Assembly (NCBI RefSeq): GCF_028583425.1
Contig: NC_072791.1
Coordinates: forward strand, 45,949,368-46,013,367
DNA length: 64,000 bases
Reading direction: 5' to 3'
DNA from: Eublepharis macularius
Lineage: Eukaryota > Chordata > Lepidosauria > Squamata > Eublepharidae
The position numbers were made by a program, and so were the translations under genes. Below are positions 11,185 to 19,880 of this stretch, in pieces; the first letter of the stretch is position 1; each line of letters begins with the position of its first letter. Under the pieces are notes generated by a model that saw only the letters and a program-made list of their open reading frames with translations, made no database searches and had not been told where the DNA came from.

Positions 11185-12476
11185 ATAGTCATAGTCATAG
11201 AATCATAGAGTTGGAAGGGGCCGTACAGACCATCTAGTCCAACACCCTGCCCAGTGCAGGATCAGCCTAAAGCATCTCTGACAAATATTCATCCAGCCTC
11301 TTGAAAACTGCCAGTGAGGGGGAGCTCACCACCTCCCTAGGCAGCTGATTCCACCTTTGAACTACTCTGACCGTGAAAAAGTTTTTCCTAATATCCAGCC
11401 GGTACCTTTGTGTGTGTAATTTAAGCCCATTGTTTCGGGTCCTACCCCCTGCTGCCAACTGGAACAGCTCCTTGCCCTCCTCCAAATGACAGCCTTTCAA
11501 ATATTTAAAGAGAGTAATTATGTCCCCCCTCAAACTTTTCTTCTCCAAACTAAACATTCCCAAGGCCCTCAGCCTTTCCTCATAGGGCTCAGTCTCCAGA
11601 CCCCTGATCATCCTCGTCTCTCTCCTCTGCACCCTCTCGATTTTGTCCACATCCTTTTTGAAGTGAGGCCTCCAGAACTGCACACAATACTCCAGGTGCG
11701 GCCTGACCAAGGCAGTATAGAGAGGGGCTATGACCTCCTGCGATTTCGACGCTATGGCCCCTTTGATACAACCCAAGATTGAATTAGCCTTTTTTGCCAC
11801 TGCATCACACTGACTGCTCATATTTACAGTCCACTCTTACCCCAAGATCCCTTTCACATATACTACTGCCCAGAAGTGTATCCCCCATCCAGTATTTATG
11901 CTTCCCATTTTTGTGGCCCAGATGTAATACTGTGCACTTGTCTTTGTTGAACTGCATCCTATTCACAGCTGCCCACTTCTCCAGAGTATTCAGGTCTTGT
12001 TGAATTTTAATTCTATCTTCTTGGGTGTTTGCTACTCCTCCCAATTTGGTATCATCAGCAAATTTAATGAGCAGCCCTTCCACTCCTTCATCCAGATCAT
12101 TGATAAAAATATTGAAAAGTACCGGGCCCAAAACCAAGCCCTGTGGCACCCCACTGGACACCTCCCTCCAATCTGATGAAACGCAGTGGACCACCACTCT
12201 GGGTGCGGTCCTCTAACCAGTTCCCTATCCACCGAACTGTCCTATAGTCCAGTCCACAGTCTTCCAGTTTGCCCATCAGAATGTCATGGGGGACCTTATC
12301 AAAAGCTTTACTGAAATCCAGATAAATCACGTCAATAGAGTTCCCCCGATCCAGTAAGCTGGTCACTCGATCAAAGAAGGAAACCAGGTTGGTCTGGCAA
12401 GATCTGTTAGGGACAAAACCATGCTGACTTCCCTGGATCACTGAGTGGTCCTTCAGATGCTTATAGATTGATCCCT
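11185..12476 (-). mobile_element. CR1 LINE, 5'-truncated, recent-looking
   Basis: Minus strand. The 3' end (left) reads 'catagaatcatagagttgga', the CR1 signature of short tandem attctatg-like units. Coding blocks run leftward: [57 protein letters not shown], then the CR1 C-terminal domain (RPHLEYCVQFW, ERVQRRETRMIRGL, RWNQLPREVV). The endonuclease and ORF1 are absent. Compared with the older CR1 immediately to the right, the coding text is well preserved. Confidence 0.93.
11267..12441 (-). pseudogene. CR1 ORF2 RT and C-terminal domain
   Basis: Three overlapping open stretches (12097-12441, 11805-12197 and 11267-11821) together cover the CR1 RT palm, thumb and C-terminal domain, with at least two frame changes. 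The catalytic box reads FADDTKLGG, keeping both aspartates. The 11267-11821 stretch is 184 codons and ends RLDEYLSEML, the usual CR1 terminus. It is a dead copy because of truncation and frame changes. Confidence 0.85.
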
Positions 12477-12477
12477 T

Positions 12478-13110
12478 TGAATTTTATTTCTGTTTTCTAA
12501 GGTGTAAATTTCTTTCCAGTTCTGGTTTATGTCGAATTTTATACAGATTCTCTCCACCTCTTCATCAAAGCCAGTAATACAAGTGGTTGAAGAGTACTGG
12601 GCCCATGACAGAACCCTGAAATACCCCTCCATATTATAAGTGGTAGTTCATCTTTCCTTGAATTCAGTTTTTCCAACAGCTGTGAAATCATCTGACCATA
12701 CTCTCATCCAGTCTGAATTTAATAAGTTTATCAAAATGCCATGAGGAACTTTGTCAAATGTTTTACTGAAATCAAATATGTCCATGGCACTCCCACAATC
12801 CATTAAGACAGTAACCCGATAAAAAGAAGAGAGTAGTCTGGCAGGATTTATTCTTGATAAGTCCACACTGGCTTCTACTAATCACTGAATTTTTTCAAGA
12901 CTCTTAACACATTGACTATTTCATAACCTGTTCTAGTATCATTCCTGGTATCAAGGTCACAGTGATTTTTCTATCCTTTCCTCCTTTTTGAAGATCAGAA
13001 CAACATCTGCCCATATTCAATCAGATGGCACTTTACCTGTTCTCCAGGATTTCTAAAAGAAAGAGATTCTAATATTTTCTGAGGGTACAACAGCAAATTC
13101 TACTTGTACC
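12478..13110 (-). mobile_element. Older CR1 LINE fragment
   Basis: Minus-strand reading gives blocks such as IFDFSKTFDKVPHGILINLL (12648-12866) and a distant FKKGGKDRKI-like box near 12985, which are CR1 RT landmarks. It has many stops and indels. It abuts the younger CR1 at 12.48 kb and repeats the same RT region, so it is a separate insertion. Confidence 0.75.
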
Positions 13111-13184
13111 ATAGGATGGAGGCAGACTGTTTAACTTACAAGGAAACTTCCTGTTGGGCCTCTGCCCTGAACAGTCACTGGTAG

Positions 13185-13418
13185 CCAGGAACAAGCACAG
13201 CCAAGCTGTGGCGATTCTGCCCAAGACTCAAGGGCTGTTTGGCCCAGACCCTTCATCAGCTATGGCAGTTGGTGTCAGCTCATTAGCTGTCTCCTCCTGC
13301 ATTGCTTTCAGTTTGGGGGAATCGTGCAGTGGATTGACTAATGCCCATTGTCAGCTCCACTGAGCTGATTGGCCCTGCAATAGCACAGCAGGAACTGCTC
13401 AGCTGTGCTTGTTCCAGG
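13185..13418. mobile_element. 234-bp TIR element (MITE-like)
   Basis: The ends form an inverted pair: CCAGGAACAAGCACAGC at the left and, on the opposite strand, CCTGGAACAAGCACAGC at the right, a TIR of about 22 bp with few mismatches. No target duplication is evident and there is no coding capacity. The superfamily is unknown. Confidence 0.55.
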
Positions 13419-13822
13419 GCCCTTTCCATTTCCCAGTCTACTAGGATATAACTTATTTGGTTCAGGAGACTTGAACTCAGCTTGGGTAATAAGATATTCC
13501 CTTACCAACTCCAGTTATCAATCTTGAGTTGCAATTGTGCATTTAAGAACACCTTATACTATGTGACTTCACTTTCCCTTAAATTTCTTCCCCTTTGTTG
13601 CACTGATGTCTTTTTCATAGTATGTGCATGGCTATTAGATTAAACACCCACACTTAAAAAAAAACTTAATCTTCAAATCCAGCTCTTTGTGTATATGATT
13701 CTTTCTGACATCACAAAAAATTTGCCCAAACTGTCTCCATCAGTATTGTCCACTTCTAATGTCCTACCCAGAACATATACAATCCATATGAAAATGAAAG
13801 GTGGGCCATTTGGTATGTAGGT
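13419..13822. other. Unassigned flank of the Penelope-like insertion
   Basis: No gene or repeat was recognised. It ends in the left copy of the 15-bp PLE target duplication. Confidence 0.3.
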
Positions 13823-13837
13823 CTTTTTAAACCAATG
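13823..13837 (+). repeat. PLE target-site duplication, left copy
   Basis: CTTTTTAAACCAATG, identical to 18054-18068 on the same strand. A 15-bp duplication fits the variable target duplications reported for Penelope-like elements. Confidence 0.85.
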
Positions 13838-14212
13838 TATCACAAACATGTAGGGACAGGTTTCAAACAAAATATTGCCAATTAAGGACCAAACTGTCTA
13901 CAGAAACCTGATAGATAATAACAATAATGCAATTTTAATGAAAGTGCCAATGAAATGAGTGCAAAAAGTGCAAGGTAAGTATTCCAATATATATACTCCA
14001 AAAATACTAGGGACTATCCATCTGCATGCATGTAGCCCCAGTGCATGGAATACAGTCCATACAACACATGTATAATAACATGCATATAAATAAAAAGTTC
14101 GTCTTTCAAAATGTACAGTTCCAATGGGTTGTTTCCTCTTTCTTACAGGCAAACTTGCCATTGAAGGGTGAAGAGGGTCCAAAGGAAGCCAGAAGGTCGA
14201 TAAGGAAGCTTC

Positions 14213-14254
14213 CGGGCTGTTGGCAACGGGTGCGCTAGCAATTTAGACAGCCCG
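14213..14254. other. Hairpin in PLE arm
   Basis: CGGGCTGT at 14213-14220 pairs with ACAGCCCG at 14247-14254 across a 26-nt loop. The same hairpin is kept in the right arm at 17674-17715. It may fold in the transcript. The hammerhead core (CTGANGA box) that occurs in some PLE arms was not found beside it. Confidence 0.6.
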
Positions 14255-14421
14255 TTTCATGGTGTATTGCTTTGTCAAGCCATTCCTCTATTGCCTAAAA
14301 TGTTAACACTAATACAATGTATACCATAAACAATGAACCGTACAAATGAAAAGGTCTGTGTCCATTTACTTACATCATCTTCTCCAAACAGCATTTTAAC
14401 CAGCATTGGTAAGTTTCTTCC

Positions 14422-14568
14422 TGAGTCATGATGAGATAATGGGAGGTCAACCTCTTATATTGACTCAGTCAAGGCAATTGATGGGCAGGGAATTTTAAAA
14501 AATATATCACAGTGAGTCAGCAATTTGGTACTGCTAGCTAAATTTAAAGAAATATCATATATGAGTCA
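14422..14568. promoter_or_regulatory. AP-1/NF-E2-like heptamer cluster, left arm
   Basis: TGACTCA or TGAGTCA occurs at 14422, 14461, 14513 and 14562. Two of the four lie in the tandem 49-bp units, and the context TGCTGACTCA there resembles a MARE/NF-E2 half site. Function is inferred only from the motif. Confidence 0.5.
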
Positions 14569-14606
14569 GCAGTTTGGTACTGCTAGCTAAGTGGTATTAT
14601 AATCCA

Positions 14607-16130
14607 TTATAAAAAAGATGTAAAATCTATTTCATGGTTTAATCCTGCAGGAGCCAAACTGCCCAATCTAAAAATCCATTCTGCTTCCATACGCAACAGA
14701 AATTTATGAATGGCTGCACTCGGCAGGGATACCGCAACATGTATTACCGAAAACTTCAGTTCTCGTTCATGATGATGAAACTGACTAAAATGTGAAGTCA
14801 ATGGAGCTTCAAGAGACTTATTTCTAATTTTTGAAAGATGCTCTTGAATTCGTACCCTAATGGGATGTGTTGTACTCCCTACATATTGTAGACCACAAAA
14901 GCATTCTATAACACATACCACGTTGGAGGTTAAACAAGTGGAAAAAGAATTGGTAAATAATTTCCTTTCTGTTTTGGGATTAAGGATGGAATTGGTATTC
15001 ACAGAAAGAGCACACACGTTACAGTGCCCACAAGCGTGATGACCTGAAGGAAACCGATCCTTATTCCTATAGTTCTTAAAATCAGAGTGTATAAGTTTCT
15101 CTCTCAGGCTGCTGGTGCGTCTATACCCCACCACAGGGGGTAATTCACAACCTGGAATGTTCTGAATTATATGCCAGTTACGTTTGATGATCTTAACTAT
15201 CCCTGATGCTAATGGTGTATATTCTATAGACCATTTGATGTTGGGTTCTGCTTTCTTGGGATGTTGTACCAAAATTCTATCCCTCTTCATATTGATGGAC
15301 CTGCTCTTAGCCCGATCAATTAATAATTTGGGATACTCCCTGGAAGTGAATGCATCTCCCATTCTATCAACTTCTCTATGGAAATCACACTCCTTAGAAG
15401 AATTCCTCTTTGCTCTCAAAAATTGACTATGAGGTATACTTTCTTTGAGGGATCGGGCATGAAAAGAATCGTAACGTAAATAAGCTCTCCTGTCAGTGAT
15501 TTTCCAAAATGGCCTAACTCCCAATGTGTAAGCTGTCCGTTTGAATACAACAACGTCCAAAAAATTTACACATTGCTCATGTGCAGTACCAGACAATCTA
15601 ATATTGGTATCTATGGTGTTCATCCAATCCAAAAGTTGTGTGGCATAGTTCCGCTCATCAATGACCATCAGGATATCGTCAATATAACGACCATAATACA
15701 GAGTTTTATCATACAAAGGATTAATGGAGGAGTTCAAAAAGGCTGATTTTTCAAAGTGGGTCATATATAAGTTGGCTATACTGGATGCCACAGGGCACCC
15801 CATAGCCACCCCTTTAGTTTGGTAGAAAAACTGGTCCTTGAATCTGAAATAATTTCTTTCTAAAATGATATCAAGGAAGCTTAATAGCAAGTGGGTCGGT
15901 GGAATCAAATCGGTTCTGTCAGCGAGATACAATTCAATGACACGCCTTGCCTTCTCATGAGGAATAGACATATATAAAGCCTCAACATCTAGAGTCAAGA
16001 GGCAAGCGGAACTCAGAATATGGAGAGACTCAATAATATTAATAAGGGATGTGGTATCCTTGATATGGGATCTAGAAGCCTGCACTAAGGGTTGCAGATG
16101 AAAATCCAAAAAGAAAGCCAGCGGTTCCAA
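14607..16130 (-). CDS. PLE reverse transcriptase/GIY-YIG protein, C-terminal 507 codons
   Basis: Encodes most of the RT and the endonuclease of the Penelope-like element. Visible RT landmarks are LLTLDVEALYMSIPH (palm aspartate, about residues 44-58), GVAMGCPVASSIANLYM (about 107-123) and the catalytic YIDDILMVID (about 149-158). A Cys/His-rich segment HHACGHCNVC lies near 368-377, and the GIY-YIG-type block is CFCGLQYVGSTTHP followed by R..EHL near 412-435. The frame is unbroken to its stop at the left end. The true protein begins upstream at 16774: the frames differ by one change near a run of seven G's at 16165-16171, so this reading frame alone lacks the N-terminus. The first methionine given is internal. 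Confidence 0.88.
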   Translation of the reverse strand: MEPLAFFLDFHLQPLVQASRSHIKDTTSLINIIESLHILSSACLLTLDVEALYMSIPHEKARRVIELYLADRTDLIPPTHLLLSFLDIILERNYFRFKDQFFYQTKGVAMGCPVASSIANLYMTHFEKSAFLNSSINPLYDKTLYYGRYIDDILMVIDERNYATQLLDWMNTIDTNIRLSGTAHEQCVNFLDVVVFKRTAYTLGVRPFWKITDRRAYLRYDSFHARSLKESIPHSQFLRAKRNSSKECDFHREVDRMGDAFTSREYPKLLIDRAKSRSINMKRDRILVQHPKKAEPNIKWSIEYTPLASGIVKIIKRNWHIIQNIPGCELPPVVGYRRTSSLREKLIHSDFKNYRNKDRFPSGHHACGHCNVCALSVNTNSILNPKTERKLFTNSFSTCLTSNVVCVIECFCGLQYVGSTTHPIRVRIQEHLSKIRNKSLEAPLTSHFSQFHHHERELKFSVIHVAVSLPSAAIHKFLLRMEAEWIFRLGSLAPAGLNHEIDFTSFL

Positions 16131-16153
16131 AATAGAACTGGAACCTGAAACAA

Positions 16154-16774
16154 TCAGTTGTCCAGGGGGGGAGAAACATTTTTGTGGATTTTGGGTAATA
16201 TATAGAAGACTGGAGTCTGCGGTGATTCTTGTGTTAAAAATCTCACAGTCTTACCATCCAATTCCCCTGCAATGGCAGCCTCATCCAAGACTATTTTGAT
16301 CACCCTCTGGATGTCAGTGAGGGGATCTTGCATCAGAGGTCTATAATTTGCCCTGTTGCTAAGTTGTAAGGCAATTTCCTTTAAGTAATCCGAAGTATTT
16401 AATACAATTACACCCCCGCCCTTGTCTGCTGGCTTTAAAGTAATTGTACTGTCCTTGCTAAAATTATCTAAGGCTTGTCGTTCTGTCCGTGATAAGTTAC
16501 ACCAAACATTTCTCTTAGCTGCTTCAAGGTTTTCTATATCCTTATGCACTAGTCTCTCAAAGCTTTCAATCAACCCATCAGTGATTCTGGGGACAAAAGT
16601 AGACCTGTATTTGAGTCCTCCAATCCTAGTTAGAGAGTCCTGATTACCAAAGTGCTTTTTAAGTTTAATGAGGCGAAATAATTTAAATAAATCCACCCTA
16701 GTGCGGAAGGCGTTGTACTTTGGGGTGGGCACAAAGCCCAACCCTTTATTAAGAACCTGTGTTCCCATATCCAT
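16154..16774 (-). CDS. PLE protein, N-terminal 206 codons
   Basis: N-terminal region of the same PLE protein, preceding the RT fingers. It contains LGFVPTPKYNAFRTRVDLFK (about residues 12-31) and the PLE-typical LKPADKGGGVIVLNTSDYL (about 112-130), followed by FYILPKIHK (about 190-198), which matches the 'LPK.HK' block at the start of PLE RT. It ends shortly after the G-run at 16165-16171, where the downstream frame takes over. The coding text continues upstream of 16774 in decayed or untranslated form, so the natural start is uncertain. Confidence 0.82.
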   Translation of the reverse strand: MDMGTQVLNKGLGFVPTPKYNAFRTRVDLFKLFRLIKLKKHFGNQDSLTRIGGLKYRSTFVPRITDGLIESFERLVHKDIENLEAAKRNVWCNLSRTERQALDNFSKDSTITLKPADKGGGVIVLNTSDYLKEIALQLSNRANYRPLMQDPLTDIQRVIKIVLDEAAIAGELDGKTVRFLTQESPQTPVFYILPKIHKNVSPPLDN

Positions 16775-16827
16775 CAGGGGTCAATCCAAAATATTAAAAA
16801 CTAAGTTCAAAATCTCCCCTGTCTGGG

Positions 16828-16982
16828 TCAACGGCTCCCTCTTAAAAAATCACGAGGGTTAGAGTACGATACAGTCCTGGGGAGTATAACTTATCTGGGG
16901 ACGAGCTACCAAATGTTTGGACATTAAGGAACAGGACTGTATCGTATTCTAACCCTCGTGATTTTTTAAGAGGGGGCCGTCT
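16828..16982. repeat. Central palindrome at the PLE head-to-head junction
   Basis: Two inverted arms of about 50 bp (16828-16880 and 16932-16980) contain 'cctcgtgattttttaagagg' and 'aggactgtatcgta', with few differences and a 51-bp spacer. They are the 5' segments of the two oppositely oriented PLE copies. It could extrude as a cruciform. Confidence 0.85.
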
Positions 16983-18053
16983 AAAATATGTAGGGAGTAC
17001 AACACATCCCATTAGGGTACGGATTCAAGAGCAACTTTCAAAAATTAGAAATAAGTCTCTTGAAGCTCCATTGACTTCACATTTTAGTCAGTTTCATCAT
17101 CATGAAGGAGAACTGAAGTTTTCGGTAATACATGTTGCGGTATCCCTGCCGAGTGCAGCCATTCATAAATTTCTGTTGCGTATGGAACCAGAATGGATTT
17201 TTAGATTGGGCAGTTTGGCTCCTGCAGGATTAAACCATGAAATAGATTTTACATCTTTTTTATAATGGATTATAATACCACTTAGCTAGCAGTACCAAAT
17301 TGCTGACTCATAAGTGATATTTCTTTAATTAGGCTGTTCAGCTAGCAGTACCAATTTGCTGACTCATATATGATATTTCTTTAAATTTAGCTAGCAGTAC
17401 CAAATTGCTGACTCATTGTGATAAATTTTTTAAAATTCCCTGCCCATCAATTGCCTTGACTGAGTCAATATAAGAGGTTGACCTCCCATTATCTCATCAT
17501 GACTCAGGAAGAAACTTACCAATGCTGGTTAAAATGCTGTTTGGAGAAGATGATGTAAGTAAATGGACACAGACCTTTTCATTTGTACGGTTCATTGTTT
17601 ATGGTATACATTGTATTAGTGTTAACATTTTAGGCAATAGAGGAATGGCTTGACAAAGCAATACACCATGAAACGGGCTGTCTAAATTGCTAGCGCACCC
17701 GTTGCCAACAGCCCGGAAGCTTCCTTATCGACCTTCTGGCTCCCTTCGGACCCTCTTCGCCCTTCATTGGCAAGTTTGCCTGTAAGAAAGAGGAAACAAC
17801 CCATTGGAACTGTACATTTTGAAAGACGAACTTTTTATTTATATGCATGTTATTATACATGAGTTGTATGGACTGTATTCCATGCACTGGGGCTACATGC
17901 GTGCAGATGGATAGTCCCTAGTATTTTTGGAGTATATATACTGGAATACTTACCCTGCACTTTTTGCACTCATTTCATTGGCACTTTCATTAAAATTGCA
18001 TTTTAGTTATTATCTATCAGGTTTCTGTAAACCGTTTGGTCCTTATTTGGCAA
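16979..18053 (+). repeat. PLE inverted arm, right (second copy)
   Basis: Mirrors 13876-14893. It carries the last about 65 codons of the PLE protein in plus orientation (17071-17265, ending at the same stop), three tandem units with 'agctagcagtacca' (17284, 17340, 17389) where the left arm has two, and the conserved hairpin at 17674-17715. It is joined to the 5' segment at 16979 through a shared GT. Confidence 0.88.
17304..17506. promoter_or_regulatory. AP-1/NF-E2-like heptamer cluster, right arm
   Basis: TGACTCA or its complement occurs five times in 203 bp: 17304, 17360, 17409, 17461 and 17500. The first three are in tandem units and read TGCTGACTCA, close to a MARE/NF-E2 half site. It could act as a bZIP-responsive enhancer; this is inferred from motif only. 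Confidence 0.5.
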
Positions 18054-18068
18054 CTTTTTAAACCAATG
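18054..18068 (+). repeat. PLE target-site duplication, right copy
   Basis: CTTTTTAAACCAATG, identical to 13823-13837. Confidence 0.85.
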
Positions 18069-18852
18069 CCAGTCTTTTGATTCAGTTATGAGTAAAGGGA
18101 AAACAAAGATAAGGCAAAGTTAATTTCCCATGTATTCTCTTCAGCTTGTTGGAAAATACGAGAGAACTCTTATTCTGCTTGTTGTGCTTGCAAATCCACA
18201 TATGGATTTCCCATGTATGGGGTATCCTCGGGTCATAACTGTCAGTGCTTACTGTTTCCATTGGGGCATCTCATAAATCAAGTCTGAATGCCAGAATCTG
18301 CTGTGAGGGAAGGGCTAGGAAGATGATATGTCTAAGTGGCACCAGTTCTTCAGAAGAAATTAGAACCAGAGAAACAGGGAGAGTGAAATGGCATAAGGAA
18401 GATAGGCAAAAATGAAAAACCTAAGCACTGGAGAATGAACAATCTCTGTATTCCTGCTGGGAGAATTAGGCATTGGGAGTGATTAGGTAAAAGATTGCTT
18501 CTGGAGATCATTAATAAAAATGTTCTTATTGTACTGAATAGCTGAAATTAAATTAAATTCAAAAGACAACACTGTCTTGCAGCTGCATGCCTGATCCCAC
18601 TAAAATGGAATCATAAAAATGGAGTTCAGTGATTGTTGCATTCTTTTTTTAGCAACAAATAAATAATTAAACAGATATGGATGCCACATTTTACTAACAC
18701 AATGCTGCACATCTAACTTGATGTGAGGCATAATTCTTCTTATTGCTCAGGATAACAGAAGCAGGTGACAACTCTACACTGCCATTCTGGGGCTATCTGC
18801 AGGCAGAGGAAGTTGTAGTTGTGCAGCAATTTGGCCATCTTGCATCAAAAAG
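18069..18852. other. Unassigned non-coding stretch
   Basis: No gene or recognised repeat. Confidence 0.3.
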
Positions 18853-19190
18853 CATTAGAGTGTTGGACTAGGATGTTGGAGATTCAGGTTCACATTCCCC
18901 ACCCTGCCACAAAGCTAACTCAGTGATCTGGGGCCAGTTATTCTCTCTCAGCCTAACCTACCTCACAGGTAGGTAGCTGTGTTGTTCTGCAGTAGTGCAA
19001 CAGGATTTTAGTCCAGTGGCATCTTAGAGACTAATAAAATTTTCAAGGTTTACATTTTCAAGAGTCAAAGCTCCCTTCTTCCTCACAGGGTTGTAGTGAG
19101 GAAAAAAATTGAAGTGGGAAAAATAATGCATGTTGCCTTGAGTTCCTTGGAGGAAAGGCAGGCTAAAAATGTACTGGTACTAATTAAATA
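18853..19190 (+). mobile_element. CORE/MIR-like SINE split by a nested repeat
   Basis: The left part (18853-18968) has 'gttggactaggatgttggag', a box-B-like 'ggttcacattcc' and 'cctaacctacctcacag'. The right part resumes at 19081 with 'cctcacagggttgtagtgag' and the LINE-like tail. The break contains the insertion at about 18970-19080, flanked by the repeated CCTCACAGG. Confidence 0.75.
18970..19080 (-). mobile_element. Interspersed repeat nested in a SINE
   Basis: Inverted relative to 5875-5998: 'gtagctgtgttgttctgcag', 'agtggcatcttagagactaa' and 'caagagtcaaagctccc'. The host SINE sequence CCTCACAG(G) is present on both sides (18961 and 19081), an 8-9 bp target duplication that points to a hAT-like DNA element. 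Confidence 0.6.
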
Positions 19191-19266
19191 AGGACAAGGG
19201 GAAAATATGACACACATTCTGTTTTTTTTTCTGGCACAGCTGTCTTTCCTCTCCCACCATAGCCTT

Positions 19267-19375
19267 TTTCAGTTATGTTTTATTTTACTTCATTTATATC
19301 CTGCCTTTCTCCACACTGAGGACCCAAAACTTACATAGTTCTCCTTTCTTCCAATTAATCTACACAATTTACCAC
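19267..19375 (-). mobile_element. SINE tail fragment (CORE/MIR-like)
   Basis: Minus-strand tail: 'atttatatcctgcctttctc' and 'gaggacccaaaacttacata' match the tail of the 191-413 copy. The core and head are missing. Confidence 0.55.
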
Positions 19376-19457
19376 GTGTGGTAACAATGTGTATATCAAA
19401 TCTGAAAATACAAACATTGCCCCATCAAGACAAAATCATGATCATATGCATCAGGAG

Positions 19458-19880
19458 TAGGGATCCCAGATCCCAGATCCCAGATCCACCCCCCTGCCAC
19501 CACCAGGGAAGGCAGGGGAACAGGCCTTCTGGGTGTGCTCCCAGGGTGGTGCAATGACATCACTCCCAGGAGTGATAATGTCGTTGCACTGCCCCAAGAG
19601 TGCTTCTGGGCTACTCAGCAGGCCAATTTGGGCCTCAAATGGGCTGTATCTGATTTAGGGCCCAAATCAGCCCACTGCAGGAGCACTTCAGGAAGTGATG
19701 TCATCATCCCCAGGAGTGCTCCCAGTGTGTGCTTTTCCAAGTTGCCTGCAGGTGGTGGGCAATTACTGGGGGGGGGGATTCACCACCTCCTGCTGATCAC
19801 CAGTGATCGGCAAGCAACCCAGCAAACCCCCAAGAGATTGCCCACTACTGACGGGCAACTGATAAGCCTAGTATTACAGG
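19458..19880. mobile_element. TAGGG-type hAT-like element, partial
   Basis: Starts TAGGGATCCCAG. A 10-bp motif (agatcccaga-like) is repeated three times near 19468-19492. The body has 'gatgtcatcatc' and 'aggagtg' blocks on both strands and ends near 'gataagccta'. It shares its style with the elements at 33.4, 62.2, 62.6 and 63.8 kb (TAGGGTTGCC ends, tgatgtcat motifs). No clean target duplication. Confidence 0.4.

Larger units (their letters stand above)
13876..14893 (-). repeat. PLE inverted arm, left (3' end of main copy)
   Basis: Reverse-complement partner of 16979-18053. It includes the last about 95 codons of the PLE protein (down to 14607), two tandem units containing 'ctgctagct' and TGAGTCA (14513 and 14562), and a hairpin at 14213-14254. 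The extra 38 bp between 13838 and 13875 are not mirrored on the right. Confidence 0.9.
13838..18053 (-). mobile_element. Penelope-like element with inverted terminal arms
   Basis: One insertion of 4.2 kb, bounded by a 15-bp target duplication. The main copy lies on the minus strand: its 5' part is near 16.88 kb, the protein region is 16774 down to 14607, and the 3' arm runs down to 13838. A second copy in plus orientation (about 16932-18053) is joined head to head. It repeats the 5' segment for about 50 bp, skips about 2 kb, and then repeats the 3' terminal 1.07 kb. PLEs are known for LTR-like arms in direct or inverted orientation and for partial copies. Protein motifs (RT with YIDDI, GIY-YIG domain) suggest the Neptune/Penelope group. 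It looks nearly whole in coding terms. Confidence 0.9.

Noticed and set aside
11486-12216. Plus-strand open frames over the CR1
   Set aside because: They are shadows of the minus-strand CR1 coding region.
13838-14300. Hammerhead ribozyme in the PLE arm
   Set aside because: A strong hairpin is present, but the CTGANGA box and the correctly placed GAAA and cleavage site were not found together.
13838-18053. A large DNA transposon with 1-kb TIRs
   Set aside because: The protein is a PLE reverse transcriptase with GIY-YIG domain, and the arms include its 3' coding end, so the arms are inverted copies of a retroelement.
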